From Bog-756 sp963845485 (GTDB lineage Bacteria > Actinomycetota > Acidimicrobiia > Acidimicrobiales > RAAP-2): a stretch of 64,000 nt of DNA. The notes under the pieces were generated by a model, which was not told where the DNA came from, made no database searches, and was given only the letters and a program-made list of their open reading frames with translations. The position numbers and the translations under genes were made by a program. Positions within the stretch are counted from its first letter, which is position 1. Each line of letters starts with the position of its first letter. The DNA lies in NCBI GenBank assembly GCA_963845485.1, contig CAWJSI010000016.1, positions 84,894-148,893 of the forward strand, read 5' to 3'. Shown piece after piece: positions 8,278-17,279 of the stretch.

Positions 8278-9411
8278 TCAGTCGCCCGGCGGCTCAACCC
8301 CAGGATCCTCGGCTACGGCACCCCCGGCGCCAGCAGGGCCAACGACCCGGTTGACGTGCCCCATCTTCCGTCCGGGCCTGGCGTCAGTCTTGCCATAGAG
8401 GTGCACGCTCACATCGGGCTCACCGAGCAACTCGGCTGCTCCGGCTATCTCGTCGCCGATCAAGTTCGTCATGACGACATCGGAGTGCCGCTCACCGCTT
8501 CCCAACGGATACCCGACGATGGCGCGGATGTGTTGTTCAAACTGATCAACCGTGCACCCGTTCTGGGTCCAGTGCCCCGAGTTGTGCACCCGGGGTGCGA
8601 TCTCGTTGATCAGCACTTCGTCATCGTCGGTGATGAAGGTTTCGATGCCCATCACGCCCACGTAGTCCAGGGCCTCCAGGATTCGCCCGGCCACGACTTT
8701 GGCCTGCTCACACAGAGCCCTCGACACACGGTGGGCCGGCACGGTCGTCGTGCGGAGGATTCCGTCCCGGTGAACGTTTTCTCCCGGATCGAAACAGACG
8801 ATGTCACCCGACCGTGACCGTGCAGCGATGACTGACACCTCACACCGGAAGTCGACGAATCCTTCGAGTATGCAGGGTGCGTCCCCTAAGGCCCGCCACG
8901 CCTCCCGGGCTCTTCCTACCTCGGCCAGCCGAACCTGTCCTTTTCCGTCGTAGCCGAACGATCGGGTCTTCAGCATCGAAGGCACCCCGATCCGGGCAAC
9001 GGCTGCCTCGAGGTCGGCCTCCATTTCGACATTGGCGTACGGAGCCGTGCCGAGGCCGAGAGACGAGAGGAAATCCTTCTCCGTCAGTCGATCCTGGCTG
9101 GTGGCAAGGGCGTTGCGCCCGGGCAGGACATCACAGTGAGCCTCCAGGCCGTCGAGCACACCCGAAGGGATGTTCTCGAACTCGTAGGTGATTACGTCGA
9201 CTGAATCGGCGAAGGCCTGCAGGGCGACGGCGTCTTCGTAGTCGGCCTGTGTCGTCCGGCTGGCTACCTGCCCGGCGATGGGGAGGGACTCCGGTGAGAG
9301 TACGTGGGTGCTGAGACCCAATTGCGAGGCGGCAACGGCCAGCATCCGTCCCAACTGACCTCCACCGAGTATCCCGACTGTCGTCGCGCCCGGATCGCGC
9401 GGGCTACTCAT
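8278..9411 (-). CDS. purK: N5-carboxyaminoimidazole ribonucleotide synthase
   Basis: A 377-residue ATP-grasp enzyme. It carboxylates AIR with bicarbonate and ATP to give N5-CAIR in purine synthesis. The N-terminus has the diagnostic GILGGGQLGRML; the ATP-grasp core includes KTRSFGYDGKGQ, ILEGFVDFRCEVSVI and INEIAPRVHNSGHWTQNGC. The length matches the family. Its start overlaps the end of purE by 8 bp, so the two are translationally coupled and work in consecutive steps. Confidence 0.95.
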   Translation of the reverse strand: MSSPRDPGATTVGILGGGQLGRMLAVAASQLGLSTHVLSPESLPIAGQVASRTTQADYEDAVALQAFADSVDVITYEFENIPSGVLDGLEAHCDVLPGRNALATSQDRLTEKDFLSSLGLGTAPYANVEMEADLEAAVARIGVPSMLKTRSFGYDGKGQVRLAEVGRAREAWRALGDAPCILEGFVDFRCEVSVIAARSRSGDIVCFDPGENVHRDGILRTTTVPAHRVSRALCEQAKVVAGRILEALDYVGVMGIETFITDDDEVLINEIAPRVHNSGHWTQNGCTVDQFEQHIRAIVGYPLGSGERHSDVVMTNLIGDEIAGAAELLGEPDVSVHLYGKTDARPGRKMGHVNRVVGPAGAGGAVAEDPGVEPPGD

Positions 9412-9892
9412 CTATGGGGTCTTCGGCCACTGCATCCGATTGAGCGGCGCGCCACTGATCCAATCTGGTGGCCACAGCCGGATCCTCGATGGCCAGGATG
9501 GCAGCCGCCATGAGGCCGGCATTGGCCGCGCCCGCCGGTCCGATGGCCATGGTGGCGACGGGAACGCCCTTCGGCATCTGAACGATCGAATAGAGGCTGT
9601 CGAGCCCACTGAGCGCCTTCGACTGCATGGGGACACCCAGCACGGGAAGGCGCGTATTCGAGGCCATCATCCCCGGTAGGTGGGCTGCACCTCCCGCCCC
9701 GGCGATGATGACGTGCAGCCCCCGGCTGACCGCCGTCGCCCCGTAGGATCTGAGGCGCTCCGGGGTGCGGTGCGCCGAGACGATTTTGGTCTCGTACGGA
9801 ATGCCGAGCTCGTCGAGTACCGTCGCAGCATTCTTCATCGTCGCCCAGTCGGACTGGCTGCCCATGACAATTCCGACGGCTGTCTCATTCAT
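9404..9892 (-). CDS. purE: N5-CAIR mutase
   Basis: A 162-residue class I PurE that converts N5-CAIR to CAIR. Signatures: GIVMGSQSDWATM at the N-terminus, KIVSAHRTPERL, IIAGAGGAAHLPGM, and LPVLGVPMQSKALSGLDSLYSIVQMP. ATG 9892 places the signature close to the N-terminus, as in the family, and follows GGGGGA; an upstream ATG would add 15 unlikely residues. It is first in the purE-purK pair. The 261 bases between it and the molbindin gene should contain the promoter, but I see no convincing element. Confidence 0.95.
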   Translation of the reverse strand: MNETAVGIVMGSQSDWATMKNAATVLDELGIPYETKIVSAHRTPERLRSYGATAVSRGLHVIIAGAGGAAHLPGMMASNTRLPVLGVPMQSKALSGLDSLYSIVQMPKGVPVATMAIGPAGAANAGLMAAAILAIEDPAVATRLDQWRAAQSDAVAEDPIDE

Positions 9893-10153
9893 CAATTGAT
9901 CCCCCGACGTAGGTTGGCGCCGTTTGTGACAGGCCATGGGATTCGCTCACCAGCATGGTAGATGCTTGTAGGACTGCGGGATTACGGATCCTCAGGTTGA
10001 TCGTTGAAGTGGAGGTGCACCGCCCAGTCGGAGCATGGTCGGAACTCCGGGGACAGGGACCTCCATTCCCATCCTTCCGGCGCGATCTCCTGGGTTTAGA
10101 GACCCGACTGTGGCACTCAGATCCGACCGGCTTCTTGAGGGGCATTGGTGGCC

Positions 10154-10366
10154 TCAGTCATCAACGGCAAGGGAGACGTCGGTGGACTTGACCAGCACCG
10201 TCACGGGCCTCCCCTCGCCGAGGCCTAAATCCTCAGCCGCCTCGCGAGTGATCGCCGACGTGACGATATCTCCTCCCCGCAGTTCGATCTTCACGGTGGT
10301 GATGGCATCGCCATGATGCACGGCGAGGACCGTGCCGGGTAGCTGGTTCCGAGTGCTCAGTCGCAT
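10154..10366 (-). CDS. Molbindin-type molybdate-binding protein (TOBE/Mop)
   Basis: A 70-residue single TOBE (Mop) domain starting RNQLPGTVLAVHHGD, with KIELRGGDIVTSAITREAAEDLGL and VLVKSTDVSLAV. Molbindins assemble into small rings that store molybdate in the cytoplasm. It closely parallels the C-terminal half of the HTH-TOBE regulator at the head of the mod genes. It is the last gene of the modABC string, and AAGGTGG before ATG is its ribosome site. Confidence 0.9.
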   Translation of the reverse strand: MRLSTRNQLPGTVLAVHHGDAITTVKIELRGGDIVTSAITREAAEDLGLGEGRPVTVLVKSTDVSLAVDD

Positions 10367-10412
10367 GCATCCACCTTGGCACGCGAAACCGCCGGATCAC
10401 AGACTCTCCACC

Positions 10413-11474
10413 TCAGGCGCCTGCGATGGCATAGACGTCGACCCGGTCGACGTCTACCGCCGCCCAGACTAGCGATCCATCTGTGAGCCGAAGCTCGGCG
10501 AGCATCGCTGCGGAGATTTCGGCTGCGATGGGGATCGGTCCCCCCAGCAGCACCCGGACCCGGTCACCGGTCAGATCGACCTGCGCCACCCGGGTCTGCC
10601 AGAAGTTCCTTTGGGAGTTCGTAGGGCGGTCCGAATGCAGCGACACATGGCGAGGCGCGATTGCAGCCAGGCGAGGGCCGTACTCCGAGCCCATGATCTT
10701 CAACGTCATCCCCCCGTCGACAACGAGTCGGCTCCCATCAGCATGGCCTCTAATCAGGTTGAGTCCGACGAGCTCGGCTACGTACGGTGTCTGGGGTCTC
10801 GCGCTCACCCCGGCCAGTGTCCCCCGCTGGGCCACCTCGCCCTCCTCAATGATGACAATCCGGTCGGCAAGAGCTGCGGCGTCGAGCGGATCATGGGTCA
10901 CCAGGACGCAGGACCCGGTGAACGCCTCAAGGTTGCGGCGGAGCCGGTGACGGACGGAACCACGAGTGGACACATCCAGCGCGGCCATCGGTTCATCTAA
11001 CAGGAGCAGTCTCGGCTCGGTGGCGAGGGCCCTGGCCAGCGCCACCTGCTGAGCCTGGCCGCCGGAGAGGCGTCCCGGCTTGGCAAACGCTAGGTCGGAA
11101 AGTCCGATTCGCTCCAACCACTCGGCGGCCACCTGGTTGGCCTCCCTCTTGGTTGACCCACCACATCGCAGGCCGAAGGCCACGTTGGCCGTAGCGGTGA
11201 GATGGGGAAAGAGGAGGTAGTCCTGGAACAGCACCCCACAGGACCGGTGCTCGGGTGGGACCAGTCTCCCGAGTGACGGATTATCAAGCGTCACGTCGTC
11301 CAACACGATCTGACCACTGGCAAGGGGCTGTAGGCCTGCCAGGGTTCGGAGCAGGGTCGACTTCCCGCTGCCGTTCGGACCGAGCACTGCAACCACCTCG
11401 CCGTCCTCCACCTGCAGATCCACCTGCTCGACAAAGTCGCCCACGACAACGTGTACGTTCGCCACCAGGCTCAC
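10413..11474 (-). CDS. modC: Molybdate ABC transporter ATP-binding protein
   Basis: A 353-residue ATPase. The nucleotide-binding domain has Walker A GPNGSGKSTL, Q-loop LFQDYLLFPHLT, signature LSGGQAQQVALARAL and Walker B LLLLDEPMAALD, followed by a TOBE-type C-terminal domain that can sense molybdate. It energises uptake by ModB. Its start overlaps modB by 4 bp. The neighbours ModA, ModB, molbindin and the MoCo genes fix molybdate as the likely substrate, although tungstate cannot be excluded. Confidence 0.95.
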   Translation of the reverse strand: MSLVANVHVVVGDFVEQVDLQVEDGEVVAVLGPNGSGKSTLLRTLAGLQPLASGQIVLDDVTLDNPSLGRLVPPEHRSCGVLFQDYLLFPHLTATANVAFGLRCGGSTKREANQVAAEWLERIGLSDLAFAKPGRLSGGQAQQVALARALATEPRLLLLDEPMAALDVSTRGSVRHRLRRNLEAFTGSCVLVTHDPLDAAALADRIVIIEEGEVAQRGTLAGVSARPQTPYVAELVGLNLIRGHADGSRLVVDGGMTLKIMGSEYGPRLAAIAPRHVSLHSDRPTNSQRNFWQTRVAQVDLTGDRVRVLLGGPIPIAAEISAAMLAELRLTDGSLVWAAVDVDRVDVYAIAGA

Positions 11475-12280
11475 GGGGCGATTGCCCCCAGCCAGCGGCC
11501 GCGCAGTGCCACCAGTACGACCAGGGAAACCGTTAGCAATGCCAACGAGAGGGCGATGGCTACCTGCTCGTTGCCCTGGAGTGCGAGGTACACGGCCAGC
11601 GGGAGGGTTTGGGTGCGCCCCTGGATGTCACCAGCGAAGGTGATGGTGGCCCCGAACTCACCGAGCGCCCGTGCCCAGGTCAGCGCGGTTCCCGCCACCA
11701 CCGCGGACGAGATCATCGGGAGAGTCACCCGGCAGAACGTCGTCCACCGGCCGGCCCCCAACGTCGCTGAAGCCTCCTCGTAGCGGCCGTCCATGGTGCG
11801 AAGGGCGGCCTCCACCGTGATGATCAGAAAGGGCATCGCCACAAAAGTCTCCGCCATCACCACGCCCGCCGTGCTGAAGGTCAGCTGCACACCGAACCAG
11901 TTGAACAACGGTGTTCCGAGTATCCCGCCCCGGCCGAACGCCAGCAGAAGCGCGACCCCGCCGACGACCGGAGGGAGCACCATGGGAAGAATGGTCAGGG
12001 CCCGCACCACGCTCCGGCCCGGGAAGGTGACACGCGCCAACACCCACGCCAGGGGAATGCCGAGGACCACCGACAGGCCGGTCGACCAGAGGGAGCAGAC
12101 CAGCGAGAGTCGGAGCGCGTCAAGCGCGACCGGGGAGGTGAGGTCGGCTCCGAGCGTGGACCATGACACCTTGGACAGGAGGCCCACCAGCGGCAGGGTC
12201 AGGAAGGCCACAGTGAGGAACGCCACCCCCACCACCAGGATCGGCGGCCGCCGGCTGCGGACCGCGGGGGTCGAGGCCAC
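11471..12280 (-). CDS. modB: Molybdate ABC transporter permease
   Basis: A 269-residue inner-membrane permease with about six helices and the EAA-loop region (YEEASATLGAGRWTTFCRVTLP) that docks to ModC. The first helix follows RRPPILVVG. The length matches ModB. It sits 6 bases after modA and overlaps modC, in one operon. Confidence 0.95.
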   Translation of the reverse strand: MASTPAVRSRRPPILVVGVAFLTVAFLTLPLVGLLSKVSWSTLGADLTSPVALDALRLSLVCSLWSTGLSVVLGIPLAWVLARVTFPGRSVVRALTILPMVLPPVVGGVALLLAFGRGGILGTPLFNWFGVQLTFSTAGVVMAETFVAMPFLIITVEAALRTMDGRYEEASATLGAGRWTTFCRVTLPMISSAVVAGTALTWARALGEFGATITFAGDIQGRTQTLPLAVYLALQGNEQVAIALSLALLTVSLVVLVALRGRWLGAIAP

Positions 12281-12286
12281 GGGACC

Positions 12287-13135
12287 TCAGCGGGCCGGGA
12301 GGAAGCTGTCCTGGCGGAGGACCTTCTGTCCGTTCGGACCGAGGACGAACGCCATCCACGCCCGCGCCACGCTCAAGTCCTTCGTCGTCCTGACCACGGC
12401 AATGGGATAGCTGGTTGTCACGTTGTCGGATGCGGGGATGGGTATGCCGACGCCCTGGGTGCCGATGGTCTTGGCATTGGTCACATACACGATGCCGGCA
12501 TTTGCGTCACCGGTGGTGACAGCGGCGAACGTGGCGTCGACGTTCTGCCCGAGCGTGACCTGGGACGCGGGCAGCCTTACGTTCGCACGCCGGAGGGCCA
12601 CCAGTGCAGTGGATCCGCATGGGGCTGTGCTGACACACAGTGAGACGACCGGGGCCTTGGTGAGGTCGGGGAGGGAATGGATGCCCAATGGATTTCCGGG
12701 CTTGACCACGATCTCCAGGCTGTTGCGGGCGAAGGTCACCGGTGTGCCCTTGATGTCACCGGCCCGGACGACGGTGGCCATATCCGTGGGAGAAGCCGAA
12801 GCGAAGACGTCAGCCGGGGCACCCCCCGTGATCTGGTCGGCCAGGTCGCCCGACGACGCGAAGTTGAAGGAGACCGTGGTCGACGGATGTAGCGAGTGGA
12901 ACATGGTCCCCAGTTGGCCGAAGGCTCCGGTGAGCGACGAGGCCGCCGACACGATGATGGAGCCGGTCAGCTTCGGCGTCGTCGTCGATGAGACAGGGAC
13001 GGAACTCGACGTGCTGCTGCACGCCGTGGCCATCAGCACTACTGCACCGAGGACGACTCCGAGTGCCGTGCCGTAGGGAGTACGGCACGGCCTCGGTCCA
13101 CCTCGGTTTCCGACCTCCCACACCTGCCGACTCAC
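12287..13135 (-). CDS. modA: Molybdate-binding lipoprotein
   Basis: A 282-residue substrate-binding protein. The signal ends in the lipobox LMATAC, so Cys39 or thereabouts should be lipidated and anchor it outside the membrane. A Ser/Thr linker follows, then the ModA fold: SIIVSAASSLTGAFGQLG, SGDLADQITGGAPADVFASAS, FARNSLEIVV and DANAGIVYVTNA. It delivers molybdate to ModB. ATG overlaps the TGA of the regulator gene by 4 bp, so the regulator and transporter are coupled. Confidence 0.95.
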   Translation of the reverse strand: MSRQVWEVGNRGGPRPCRTPYGTALGVVLGAVVLMATACSSTSSSVPVSSTTTPKLTGSIIVSAASSLTGAFGQLGTMFHSLHPSTTVSFNFASSGDLADQITGGAPADVFASASPTDMATVVRAGDIKGTPVTFARNSLEIVVKPGNPLGIHSLPDLTKAPVVSLCVSTAPCGSTALVALRRANVRLPASQVTLGQNVDATFAAVTTGDANAGIVYVTNAKTIGTQGVGIPIPASDNVTTSYPIAVVRTTKDLSVARAWMAFVLGPNGQKVLRQDSFLPAR

Positions 13136-13530
13136 GATGGCACGACCTCCATGATCACGTCCGTCGCTTTCACCACCGCAGTAGCCAGGTCGCCTTCCTC
13201 CAGTCGGAGGTCGTCCGCCGCCTCGCGAGTGAGTAGGGAGATGACGCGGAAGCGGCCGGCGCGGAGTTCGATGATGGCAGTCAACTTGTCGCGCTCGACC
13301 CGGGTGACCACGCCACTGAACCGGTTGCGTGCCGACTGGGCCAGCAGCTCCTCGGGGGCATAGGCATCGTCCTGCTCACGGACGAACCGGGCCAGCGAGG
13401 CGCCCTCCACCAACCGGTGGCCGCCCTCGGACCGCACGGTTTCGAGCCGCCCCTCGTCACACCATCGGCGAACCGTGTCGGTACTCACACCGAGCAGTTC
13501 GGCCAACTGACCGGGACGGTACTGAGACAT
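13132..13530 (-). CDS. HTH-TOBE one-component molybdate regulator
   Basis: A 132-residue fusion. Residues 1-50 are a MerR/excisionase-like winged helix (YRPGQLAELLGVSTDTVRRW, then GRLETVRSEGGHRL). Residues 67-131 are a Mop/TOBE molybdate-binding domain (NRFSGVVTRVERDKLTAIIE, then LLTREAADDLRLEEGD) very like the molbindin downstream. This is a ModE-like logic built from other parts: the protein probably senses molybdate and controls its own modABC operon. The ATG is exactly six bases from TAAAGT, and paired CAAGYTT repeats lie in the promoter. Confidence 0.85.
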   Translation of the reverse strand: MSQYRPGQLAELLGVSTDTVRRWCDEGRLETVRSEGGHRLVEGASLARFVREQDDAYAPEELLAQSARNRFSGVVTRVERDKLTAIIELRAGRFRVISLLTREAADDLRLEEGDLATAVVKATDVIMEVVPS

Positions 13531-13536
13531 GGGAAG

Positions 13537-13566
13537 ACTTTAGCGCTGTAAACTTGTAGAAGCTTG
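13537..13566 (-). promoter_or_regulatory. Leaderless mod promoter with direct repeats
   Basis: On the minus strand TAAAGT (13537-13542) lies six bases before ATG 13530. Upstream, CAAGCTT (13560-13566) and CAAGTTT (13550-13556) repeat with a 10-bp period across the spacer and -35 zone, as expected for a regulator that binds two successive turns on one face. The surrounding 100 bases are unusually AT-rich. Confidence 0.5.
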
Positions 13567-13630
13567 AAATGCCGCCGGTTTTTTCAGTAGATATGGGGTT
13601 TTTAGGCCTTAAAGTCCGAAATACCGAGGT

Positions 13631-14188
13631 TCATGCCGTGTTGTCCGAAACGGATGCAACGCTCCCGTCGGCGGCTCGGCGCCAGGTCCCGGAGCGGCCA
13701 CCGGACTTGTGCCACACCGCCAGCTCCTCGATCGAGGCAGCAGTGTCCAGGCCCATGACCGGTTGCATCACCACCAGGGCCGCGACCGTGCAGGCAGTGA
13801 GGGCCTCGATCTCCACTCCGGTCCGGTCGAGGATCGCCACCACGGCGCGAATCCGCACACCCTCCGGTGCGGCCACGACTTCGACATCGACACCATCGAT
13901 CCGGAGCGGATGACAGAGAGGTACGAGGGAGGCGGTCTGCTTGGCCGCCATGATGCCGGCTACGCGGGCCGATTCGAGCAGATCCACGCCGGTCACCGGG
14001 TCGGTGGCCACCGGGTCGGTAACCATTCGGACCACCTCGGGTGTGGTCCGGACCACGCAGCGCGCCTCGGCGGTCCTTGCCGTGAGGGGCTTGCCGGTGA
14101 CGTCGACCATGTGGGCCTTGCCGTGCTCGTCGACATGGGTGAGTCGACCCGACCGCCCACTCCCACCGTAGGAGCTCGCCGTGCTCAT
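13631..14188 (-). CDS. moaC: Cyclic pyranopterin monophosphate synthase
   Basis: A 185-residue MoaC, which acts after MoaA to make cyclic pyranopterin monophosphate from the 3',8-cyclo-GTP product. Motifs: HMVDVTGKPLTAR, GIMAAKQTASLVPLCHPL, the long KTDRTGVEIEALTAC-like segment (LDRTGVEIEALTACTVAALV), and a C-terminal VWHKSGG ending in a normal position. It overlaps moaD by 4 bp and is the last gene before the mod promoter. Confidence 0.95.
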   Translation of the reverse strand: MSTASSYGGSGRSGRLTHVDEHGKAHMVDVTGKPLTARTAEARCVVRTTPEVVRMVTDPVATDPVTGVDLLESARVAGIMAAKQTASLVPLCHPLRIDGVDVEVVAAPEGVRIRAVVAILDRTGVEIEALTACTVAALVVMQPVMGLDTAASIEELAVWHKSGGRSGTWRRAADGSVASVSDNTA

Positions 14189-14421
14189 CCGCCCGACACC
14201 GGGGGGATGACAGCCAGCTCGTCACCGGCGTCGACCGGATCGGACCAGGTGGCGTTCTCCCCGTTCACCCAGATGCGGCTGGTGGCCACCACCCGCGCCA
14301 GGTTCTCGCCGAACCTCGCCTCGGCGGAGGCCAGCACCTGGCCGACGGTGGCACCGGGCAGGTCGGCCTCCGACCGACCAGCCGCCGTCCGAGCGGGGCC
14401 GAAGAATCGCACCGTGGTCAC
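14185..14421 (-). CDS. moaD: Molybdopterin synthase small subunit
   Basis: A 78-residue ubiquitin-fold protein (VRFFGPARTAAGRSE near the N-terminus) ending in the required Gly-Gly (PPVSGG), which carries the sulfur as a thiocarboxylate. It pairs with MoaE to build molybdopterin. No moeB-like activating enzyme is in the window and must lie elsewhere. Three bases separate it from moaA. Confidence 0.92.
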   Translation of the reverse strand: MTTVRFFGPARTAAGRSEADLPGATVGQVLASAEARFGENLARVVATSRIWVNGENATWSDPVDAGDELAVIPPVSGG

Positions 14422-14424
14422 TGC

Positions 14425-15498
14425 TCAACCTCCAATCATCGACATGGACCGTGCCGGGCGCAAGAAGCCGGGCTCGTTGATGCCGTGACCCGGAAGCTTG
14501 CGCCATACCGCACGTCGGAGGAGCCCCTCCAGTTGGTGGTCGGACCCGCCGCCACGGAGGATCTCCCGAGCGTCCAGCTCATTGTCGGAAAACAGACAGT
14601 TCCTGAGGGCACCGTCAGCGGTGAGGCGGAGCCGGTTACAGGTGCCACAGAACGGCTGGGTCACACTGGAGACGAGACCGATCTCGCCGTTTCCGTCTTT
14701 GAAGCGAAACGACTGGGCCGGCGCCGAATCCCCGGGGACACCGGTCGGCTCGAGGGGCCATCGGGCACTGATCCGGCGGAACACCTCGTCACCCGGGACC
14801 AGCTGGTCTCGGTCCCAAGCACCGTCGGCGTCAAGTGGCATGTACTCGATGAACCGCACGGTGCGGCCAGTGCTGCGGGCGAAGGCGGCGAAGTCGAGGA
14901 TCTCGTCGTCGTTACGACCCCGGAGCAGTACGACGTTGACCTTGAGCGGGAGGAGTCCGGCCTCCTCGGCGGCGTCCATGGCACGCAGCACCGTGTCCCG
15001 GTCACCCCTGCGACGAATTGCCCCAAACCGTTCGGCCTGGAGCGAGTCGCAGCTGACGTTGACCCGGTCGAGTCCGGCGTCGGCCAGGGCCTGGGCGTGC
15101 CGGGCCAATAGCATCCCGTTGGTCGTGAGGGCCAGGTCGTCGAATCCCAGGGTTGACAGTCGGGCTACCAGCTCGGGAAGTCCCCGGCGCACCAGCGGCT
15201 CGCCTCCGGTCAGCCGGACCGAGGTGACGCCGAGTCCCCTGGCCACCGAGGCCATCCGCACGATCTCGTCGAAGGTGAGCAACATCGGCGCCGGCAGGAA
15301 GGCCATGCCCTCCATCGGCATGCAGTACGTGCACCGCAGGTTGCAGCGGTCGGTGACCGAGATGCGCAGGTCGTCGTGGATCCGACCGAAGGCGTCGACG
15401 AGCGGACCGGTGATCGGCAGTCCATCGGGCTCGGTGCCCTGCCCCCCGTGTGCACCCTTGGCTGGACGGACCGACAGCTCGACGGGCACCGCCGTCAT
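14425..15498 (-). CDS. moaA: GTP 3',8-cyclase, radical SAM
   Basis: A 357-residue radical SAM enzyme, the first step of molybdenum cofactor synthesis. The N-terminal cluster motif is CNLRCTYC (Cys52, Cys56, Cys59), and the C-terminal cluster motif is CGTCNRLRLTADGALRNC. The protein ends in Gly-Gly (SMIGG), which MoaA needs for activity. It overlaps moeA by 4 bp. An N-terminal tail of about 30 residues is slightly long. Confidence 0.95.
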   Translation of the reverse strand: MTAVPVELSVRPAKGAHGGQGTEPDGLPITGPLVDAFGRIHDDLRISVTDRCNLRCTYCMPMEGMAFLPAPMLLTFDEIVRMASVARGLGVTSVRLTGGEPLVRRGLPELVARLSTLGFDDLALTTNGMLLARHAQALADAGLDRVNVSCDSLQAERFGAIRRRGDRDTVLRAMDAAEEAGLLPLKVNVVLLRGRNDDEILDFAAFARSTGRTVRFIEYMPLDADGAWDRDQLVPGDEVFRRISARWPLEPTGVPGDSAPAQSFRFKDGNGEIGLVSSVTQPFCGTCNRLRLTADGALRNCLFSDNELDAREILRGGGSDHQLEGLLRRAVWRKLPGHGINEPGFLRPARSMSMIGG

Positions 15499-16772
15499 GG
15501 CGGACCCTCCCCGAGGGCATTCGGCACCGGACCCACCCGTCCCGGGTCGAGCACCATGACTTGCACCGTGCTTCCGGACGCCGCACCGGCGCCGTCAGGG
15601 AGCACGGCCAGGGCATTGGCCTCGGCCATGGCTATCAACTGGTGCGATTCCTGGCCACTCAGTGGATGTACCCGGAAGCGGCCTCCAGGATCCACTGCGG
15701 CGACGGACCGAATGAAATGGGTCTTGCCGTCGGGCCGACGCACGAACTCGCCATCGGCCAGAGCCGCGATCACCGGACGCTGCAACACCGTGTGGCCCGA
15801 CATGCGCCGAACACCTGGCCGCACGAACAGCTCGAAGCTCACCATGGCCGAGACGGGATTGCCGGGAAGGCCGAAGACGGGGACGCCGGACCCATCGAGC
15901 ATGCCAAAAGCAAAGGGCTTGGCCGGGCGAATGGCCACCTGCATCCACCGCATGGTCCCGGCGCTTCGTCTCTGCAGGACGAGTTTGACCACGTCGAGGT
16001 CGCCCACACTCACCCCCCCACTGGTGACAATGGCGTCACACCGCCTTCGGGCATCGTCGAGGGCACGCTCGAGTGCAGACTCGTCATCGCCGACGACTCC
16101 GAGGTCGACCGGAGTCCACCCCTCTTGGCGGACAAGAGCCAAGAGGGTGTGCCGGTTGGCATCCCGGATCTTGCCCGGAGGGAGGGGTCCAGGACCCGAC
16201 ACCAGCTCGTCGCCGGTGGACAGTACGCCGACCCGGGGCCTCGGGTGGACGGTGACGTCGGTGAGCCCCTGGCCCGCCAGCACGCCGATGCGTCCCGGGG
16301 TGATGACCGACCCCCGTTCGACCACGGCGGCACCCACCGCCACATCCTGGCCGGTCCAACGCACGAAGCTCCCCGGCGCCACCGTCCCCTCGATCACGAC
16401 GACCGTTCCGTCACGCTCAGTCCGGACCTCCTCGACCGCGCACACTGCGTCCGCCCCGGTCGGCAGAGGGGCGCCGGTCATGATCCGCGCCGCCTGGCCC
16501 GGTCCGACCACTCCCTCGAGCGGCGCCCCGGCCATGACCGTGCCGATGACCTGGAGCCGGACGCCGTGATCCACGGTTCGGGAACCGTCGGTGTCGTCAG
16601 CCCGGAGGGCATAGCCGTCCATCGACGAATTGACGAAGGGGGGCACCGGCTCGACGGCCAGGATCGATTGCGCGGCCACGCACCCGAGCGCGTCATCCAG
16701 GGGGACCACACGGGGACCAGACCGCGAGCAGGCATCGAGGACGAACTCCTGAGCCTCGGCCAAGGGGATCAC
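15495..16772 (-). CDS. moeA: Molybdopterin molybdenumtransferase
   Basis: A 425-residue MoeA, which inserts molybdate into adenylylated molybdopterin. Motifs: VNSSMDGYAL, MTGAPLPTGADAV, STGDELV, TSGGVSVGDLDVV and GLPGNPVSAMVSFELFV. I start at GTG 16772, which overlaps the moaE stop as GTGA; the frame is open upstream, but those residues are Arg/Gly-rich read-through of moaE. Its presence with mogA and no mobA fits enzymes that use plain Mo-molybdopterin. Confidence 0.95.
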   Translation of the reverse strand: MIPLAEAQEFVLDACSRSGPRVVPLDDALGCVAAQSILAVEPVPPFVNSSMDGYALRADDTDGSRTVDHGVRLQVIGTVMAGAPLEGVVGPGQAARIMTGAPLPTGADAVCAVEEVRTERDGTVVVIEGTVAPGSFVRWTGQDVAVGAAVVERGSVITPGRIGVLAGQGLTDVTVHPRPRVGVLSTGDELVSGPGPLPPGKIRDANRHTLLALVRQEGWTPVDLGVVGDDESALERALDDARRRCDAIVTSGGVSVGDLDVVKLVLQRRSAGTMRWMQVAIRPAKPFAFGMLDGSGVPVFGLPGNPVSAMVSFELFVRPGVRRMSGHTVLQRPVIAALADGEFVRRPDGKTHFIRSVAAVDPGGRFRVHPLSGQESHQLIAMAEANALAVLPDGAGAASGSTVQVMVLDPGRVGPVPNALGEGPP

Positions 16773-17245
16773 GGCGCCACGTCCTCGATGGCGTGGTCGC
16801 ACGCGCTCCAGTCCGTCCCGTCGCCCCACGTCTCCCGCTTCCAGATGGGTACGGTCCGCTTCAGGGTGTCGATGCAGTACTCGGCGGCGGCGAAGGCCTC
16901 GGCCCGGTGGGGGGTGGACACGACGACCACCACCGACACCTGTCCGACCGTCAGCCGCCCCAGCCGATGGAGCAGAACCAACCGACCGATCATCGGCCAC
17001 TGCCTCCGTGCGCCCGCAGCCACCGCCACGAGCCGTGGAACGGCCTGCTCGGGATAAGCCTCGTACTCGAGGGCGGTGACGTCAGCCCGACCTGGCGAGT
17101 GGTCACGGACGGTGCCGGAAAACGAGACGATGGCACCACAGCCGGGCTCCGAGGCCCATGTCGTGGCCAGCTCGGTCGGCAGGGCATGGCTGGTCATGGC
17201 GATCCAGTCACGCTCGCCGGACGCCGGCGGCCGATCGTCGTTCAT
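16769..17245 (-). CDS. moaE: Molybdopterin synthase large subunit
   Basis: About 158 residues. MoaE accepts sulfur from MoaD and converts cPMP to molybdopterin. Motifs: GCGAIVSFSGTVRDHSPG, LEYEAYPEQAV, RLGRLTVGQVSVVVVVSTPH, and the active-site Lys segment TLKRTVPIWKRETWGDG. ATG 17245 is the preferred start although its GGAG is very close; ATG 17200 (MTSHALP) is an alternative. It overlaps moeA by 4 bp. Confidence 0.92.
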   Translation of the reverse strand: MNDDRPPASGERDWIAMTSHALPTELATTWASEPGCGAIVSFSGTVRDHSPGRADVTALEYEAYPEQAVPRLVAVAAGARRQWPMIGRLVLLHRLGRLTVGQVSVVVVVSTPHRAEAFAAAEYCIDTLKRTVPIWKRETWGDGTDWSACDHAIEDVAP

Positions 17246-17279
17246 CTCCACACCGACACCGTAGGGGTTTCTCACTCTC

